Below, one piece after another: positions 60,209 to 64,000 of a DNA stretch of 64,000 nt; within the stretch, counting starts at the first letter, position 1, and the number at the start of each line of letters is the position of its first letter. This stretch comes from Chaenocephalus aceratus (lineage: Eukaryota > Chordata > Actinopteri > Perciformes > Channichthyidae), in contig CM043797.1 of the NCBI GenBank assembly GCA_023974075.1, positions 38,948,538-39,012,537 on the forward strand, in the 5' to 3' direction. The position numbers and the translations under genes are program-made. Under the pieces are notes generated by a model that worked only from the letters and a program-made list of their open reading frames with translations, was not told the origin of the DNA and made no database searches.

Positions 60209-60460
60209 AGTTAACAACGTGTCGTAGAACAAGCTAATAATTGGAACTGGTTTTATTAACACTCGTGCCAAAATGAGCAAACTAAAATCTTTTCTTCGTC
60301 TTTATTTATTTTTTTAACCCACACTTAAAAACAACCTCCTCCCTTTTACAACTTACTTTGTATTTGGTTTAATTATGTATTGTAGATTTGATCTGCTAAG
60401 TGTGTATGTTGTTCAGCTTGTTGCTTTGCAGAGCACTTGGTTTGCTATGTTAACAAAGTT
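60209..60460 (+). mobile_element. probable 3' remainder of the interrupted LINE
   Basis: ctaaaatcttttcttcgtct, ttaacccacacttaaaaaca and gcagagcacttggttt have the style of a LINE 3' untranslated end and follow the array directly. The assignment rests on position and general resemblance. Confidence 0.5.
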
Positions 60461-60529
60461 AATATGACTTTTCTCATCCAGCCATCTGCTGTGTGAAAGT
60501 GGGTGTGATGGCGGATTGTTGCTTTTGGA

Positions 60530-61488
60530 AAGTTAAGGAGGCCCGATTGTGCTTTTTTGGGGGTTCTCTCTTTCTCCGTAGTGTTTCCAGAGGGAAATTT
60601 CGCTCCTGCCTGAAACACCTCCACTGGAATCCTTAGTTCACCTATGTAACAGAGTGACATCACTAAATACAGGGTTTTGTCTAAACTGGGTAACAGGGGC
60701 ACTGCGCCCCTCATACCAAAATGCCAATTTTCCTGGTAAAATGTTGAAGTGATGCTAGAAAAATATTTTTTCTGTACGTCAAAAACTGTATAATTACTCG
60801 ACAAATATGAACATCGTGTCAAATAAGAACGTCAGACGGCAGAGACGGCTTTGTTTTTACGGAGCGCCGACTTCACGTTGTTGTTGTTTACGTCCGAGGC
60901 GCCATCTTGTATACGGGCATCATGTTCTCGTGATAACTGATATATCTTAGATCAGCGCCACAGTATTCCCCTCACACTTTATTTTTCTAGAAAAATCCCT
61001 GATGTAACACATTGTACCTGTTAGGCTAAGGGGCGGGACATCTCTAACGGTACGTCCACACAGCAGCTTCAGAAGAATCTTCCACCGCTTCCAACGCTTC
61101 TCTGCCCGTTGACTTTGAATGGGGATGACGTCACTTTGCCTCGCTTTTCCCGAACTGCATTGTGGGGGAGCGAAGCGAAGATTTCCAGGATGTCCAGGAT
61201 TCCAAAGTTGAGCAATGTCAACTTTTGAAGCTGAGCTGGAAGCGCCAGCCAATCAAACACGTTTATGCAAATCTGACAGTAGAAGCGCTAGCCAATCAAA
61301 CCGCGTGTAAGCAGGGAGAACCAGACCGCAGTTCATTTCCTCATATTCCAAACGAGAAAGTTACGGGAGCAAATCACCCGGTTCTTTACGACCAGAACTA
61401 TTAACGGGATACAAACCGGAGGAACCAGGCATGGAGGGAGGAGGCAGAGGCAGTGGGGTGAAACTGGTAGGGTGTCGCCTGTTTGGGG

Positions 61489-61525
<37 letters not shown>

Positions 61526-61760
61526 CTCGCATAAAATCCCCGGGGTTTTTTGCTTTGTATGTCGGGGGCGGGAGATTCACAACAGAGCCAGCCAGCTAGC
61601 CAATTAGAGCAGACTGGGCTCTGGTTTCAGACAGAGGGTGAAAAAGAGGTGCTGCAGCACAGACAGTATGAGAAAAGTAAAGAGAACATTAAAGCATGGA
61701 GACATGTAGAGACACTACATACTGATATGAACCTGAAAAGGAGCATATCATGTCTTCTCC
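60530..61760 (+). mobile_element. TIR element B, copy 11, with two inserts
   Basis: The proximal B part is at 60,540-60,680. The ctaaggggcgggacatctct core is at 61,024-61,045, and the distal part at 61,570-61,760 ends with gagacactacatactgatat and gaacctgaaaaggagcatat. Inserts at about 60,690-60,985 and 61,050-61,560 are unrelated to B. The second begins ggtacgtccacacagcagc, resembling the end of another DNA transposon, and ends in a TA array. Confidence 0.75.
61491..61522. repeat. (TA)n microsatellite
   Basis: About 15 TA units. Confidence 0.96.
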
Positions 61761-63356
61761 AAGCAATTATCTCAAAACCATAACGATGTGGAGGAGAGGA
61801 CCTAGATGGTGATCGACAATCCACTAAAAACTGCCATGTCAAAGCACCAAGGAGAACTTTCCAATGTACAGGTGCATGCTGGGTTGTGGGTGGGTTTATG
61901 AAATGCTTCACAAGTAGCATCCTGCTTGAGTTGTCTGCCTTCAGTGGCTCCTGGTGGGAACGGCTCCATCGAAGAATCAATCTTTAGCCACCTCCGTTTT
62001 CTCCACTTCTCTCCAGAACTGTTTGACAATCCCCCACGCAGCCCTAAATCATTCGTACATCCAATTAGTCATTGCATTAGACTGTGAGGGAAAACACCAC
62101 TGTTCACTGTAGCCTGACCAATGTTTGGCTGCTGCCGTTGTTTTGTTTGCCATGTGAGAGCTATTGATCAGAGGGTACGGGGGTGAGGAGGAGGGGCGGG
62201 GGGCCTGGTGGGGATAAGTGTTATTGTAAATGTGAAGCTGTTGTCTATTGCAGGGATAAGAGGATTGATAGGCAGGGAGAAAGTTCTGCAGGGGGTGAGA
62301 AGGGGGGGGGGGGGAGGATCAGGCTTAGAGGGGGCTAACATCTGGCAGCAGCTGCAGAAAAAAAGCAGGTGAAGAAGACAGATAAAGGGTGTTGAGGCGG
62401 GGGGAACAGATTTGGGGTAGGCTTGGAGTTAAGGGAAGCAGGGAGTGTTATTGCCTGAGGTTTAATGTGTCAAAAGAAAAAAAATGATGATGCCAGGCGA
62501 GGCTGGGGGGGGGGGGTGGGAGGGGAGAGGGTTTGGTTATATCTGGCAGTTTCCACAGTGCCCACTCCAAGATGCCAACATGAAAAAGAGAGAGACGGAT
62601 GGAGGGTGGCAGAGAGAGAGATTGATTCAGAGGGGGATAAACAAAGAGACTGATGAGGACGAAGGGAAATCAAAAGGCCGAGCCAGCTTCCACAGTCTCA
62701 ATCAAATCCCCCATGATGCTTTGAGCTCCAGCAAAGCCTTATGAGACATATTGCAACCGCCCGGAAAACCCCAACGGCTGTTGCTTTAGGCCACAACTTG
62801 GATGTGATTACGATACGATAACACGCAATATGGTAGCATCTGTTTTATTCCAAGGGGGATTCAATTTAAAGTCCAGCGCACTGTGCACATTCATAACGGT
62901 TTAAAATAGCCAACATAATAACTAAGTCATAGAAACAGTGGCTACGGCTGCATAGAAAGTGTTTTCATTCATAAATCATCTCGTTTTCAATGGGTTCCCA
63001 AAACTGAGGCCGCATGGTAAACACTATTTACGTGATTGCATATTCAAACGGGTGCACAAACAAGCTGCTTTTGTTGTACGATAGTGTCTTTAAGTGCTCC
63101 TTTCTGGAGGTGAAGGAATGGGATTTGGGAGAGTCCATGTTGTAAAAATAGTTTCTTCGTATCTCATCCCTTCTTTTCCTTTCTCCTCTTCTCCCCCCCT
63201 TCTTATTTGTGCCATGGCTTCAGCGCTCTGTGTTGCAATTTCAATATTTCATCTAATATTTCTCGAGCACGGAGCAGCGTGGCTGAATTATTTAGCACCA
63301 CCGGAAAATCTGGGTGAATAAAGAACGTCTGGCACACACCCACACACGCTACTAAT

Positions 63357-63358
<2 letters not shown>
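61761..63358. other. intergenic stretch with G-rich cluster
   Basis: G-runs cluster at 62,165-62,535; otherwise no gene or repeat family was recognised. Confidence 0.4.
62165..62535 (+). other. cluster of potential G-quadruplex motifs
   Basis: At least three blocks contain four or more runs of G separated by short loops: about 62,178-62,213, 62,292-62,331 and 62,505-62,532, the last with a run of 13 G. Confidence 0.6.

Positions 63359-63399
<41 letters not shown>
63359..63399. repeat. (CA)n microsatellite
   Basis: About 20 CA units. Confidence 0.97.
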
Positions 63400-63400
<1 letters not shown>

Positions 63401-63588
63401 TGGATTTATGGCTCTGGCTGTGGACTCATGCCAGTGAAAGTGTGAAATGGTCATTCTTGAACTGTGACCTGGGAAGAGGAGAGGTAGATCAATCAGGAGA
63501 GCTGATCCCCCCCCCCTGTGCTATAATCACCATCCACAGCCCTTTCCTGCGGCTGATGGATGACCACTCTCTAGCCCATCTTCTCTTG

Positions 63589-63590
<2 letters not shown>

Positions 63591-63624
<34 letters not shown>
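63591..63624. repeat. (CA)n microsatellite beside element G
   Basis: About 17 CA units directly before taccctgtatacatcacttc. Confidence 0.97.
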
Positions 63625-63627
<3 letters not shown>

Positions 63628-63757
63628 CCTGTATACATCACTTCAGGGGACATTACATTGACCGGACCTCCATTTTGTCCCCATAAGGGAGGCGAGTCCC
63701 CACACGTGACTGTGTAAACAGATTTAGGTCCCCACAAGTATAGTAATGCTAGTCCAC
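63625..63757 (-). mobile_element. element G, copy 3, internally deleted
   Basis: Reverse complement of the G ends (tatacatcacttcagggga and caagtatagtaatgctagtc) with the gggttag-rich centre missing. CA repeats lie on both sides (63,591-63,624 and 63,755-63,776). Confidence 0.75.
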
Positions 63758-64000
63758 ACACACCGTACACACACACGTATCTATAAATCAGGACATTGCA
63801 GACGGTGCTATTGGTCACTTCCTACGGCGAGCATTGTCATGGATATTTGAAATTGTTGGATTGAGGCTGAGGGTACCTGCCGGGATATCATTTGTGTTTT
63901 CTGAATGCACCATCAGCGTGTGCGTGTGTGTGTGTGTATGTGGGTGTGTGTATGTGGGTGTCTGTGTTCACCGGCAGCAGACAAGCCTTTGTGCGTCTGC
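63758..64000. other. window end, nothing recognised except a GT run
   Basis: An interrupted GT run lies at 63,918-63,960. Confidence 0.45.

Noticed and set aside
57914..60280. Overlapping frames rich in SSGGL/SPQVV as genes
   Set aside because: All are translations of the 19/20-bp minisatellite in several frames at once.

Overview
The window looks like nuclear DNA of a ray-finned fish, most likely a percomorph teleost. The reasons are the density of CA/GT microsatellites, tRNA-derived SINEs with fish-type tails, 5'-truncated non-LTR retrotransposon ends (one with a GGAT-rich tail), solo LTRs, and many short non-autonomous DNA transposons, several flanked by TTAA. The species cannot be named from the sequence alone. 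No convincing host protein-coding exon, rRNA or functional tRNA gene was found. Long open frames are either translations of simple or tandem repeats or decayed reverse-transcriptase ends. The window reads as intergenic or deep intronic DNA shaped by nested mobile elements.

Layout: 0.15-0.8 kb retroposon with a 15-bp minisatellite; 0.93-1.01 kb perfect hairpin; 2.0-2.55 kb element B copy with a nested TIR element A; 4.07-4.77 kb truncated element D plus a hAT fragment; 6.0-7.3 kb element B split by a solo LTR; 7.9-8.4 kb tandem duplication with a SINE in one copy; 8.56-9.24 kb full-length element D; 12.4-14.05 kb three-level nest (LTR, then TIR element A, then retroposon with minisatellite); 14.9-15.6 kb three GT arrays around element G; 17.3-22.4 kb element B running into a 5-kb array of 57-bp units; 23.8-25.3 kb LTR-like copy, SINE and intact hAT; 26.4-27.6 kb long inverted repeat and a filled/empty-site duplication; 29.28-30.13 kb TIR transposon with a 9-bp duplication; 31.9-33.1 kb element B carrying a LINE end and an LTR-like insert; 34.2 kb TTAA element L; 35.6-41.2 kb several B copies, some inverted, plus a solo LTR and hAT-like J; 41.5-46.7 kb retroposon tails and a SINE; 47.35-48.70 kb hAT-like H with a nested LINE end and a 37-bp array; 50.26-50.94 kb full-length D; 51.7-52.15 kb second G; 56.53-57.29 kb TTAA element K; 57.5-60.46 kb LINE end interrupted by a 2.3-kb minisatellite; 60.5-61.76 kb element B; 62.2-62.5 kb G-rich cluster; 63.6-63.8 kb third G.

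The unifying theme is that the larger tandem arrays appear to have started inside mobile elements. The 57-bp array resembles the subterminal part of element B. The 19/20-bp array matches the last codons of a LINE reverse-transcriptase frame. The two 15-bp arrays lie inside one retroposon family, the 37-bp array inside H, and the roughly 40-bp array beside the right terminus of the 29.3-kb transposon. Letter names for families (A, B, C, D, E, G, H, I, J, K, L, X) are local labels, not database names. All family assignments come from visible termini, target-site duplications, tails and encoded motifs; no database search was possible.
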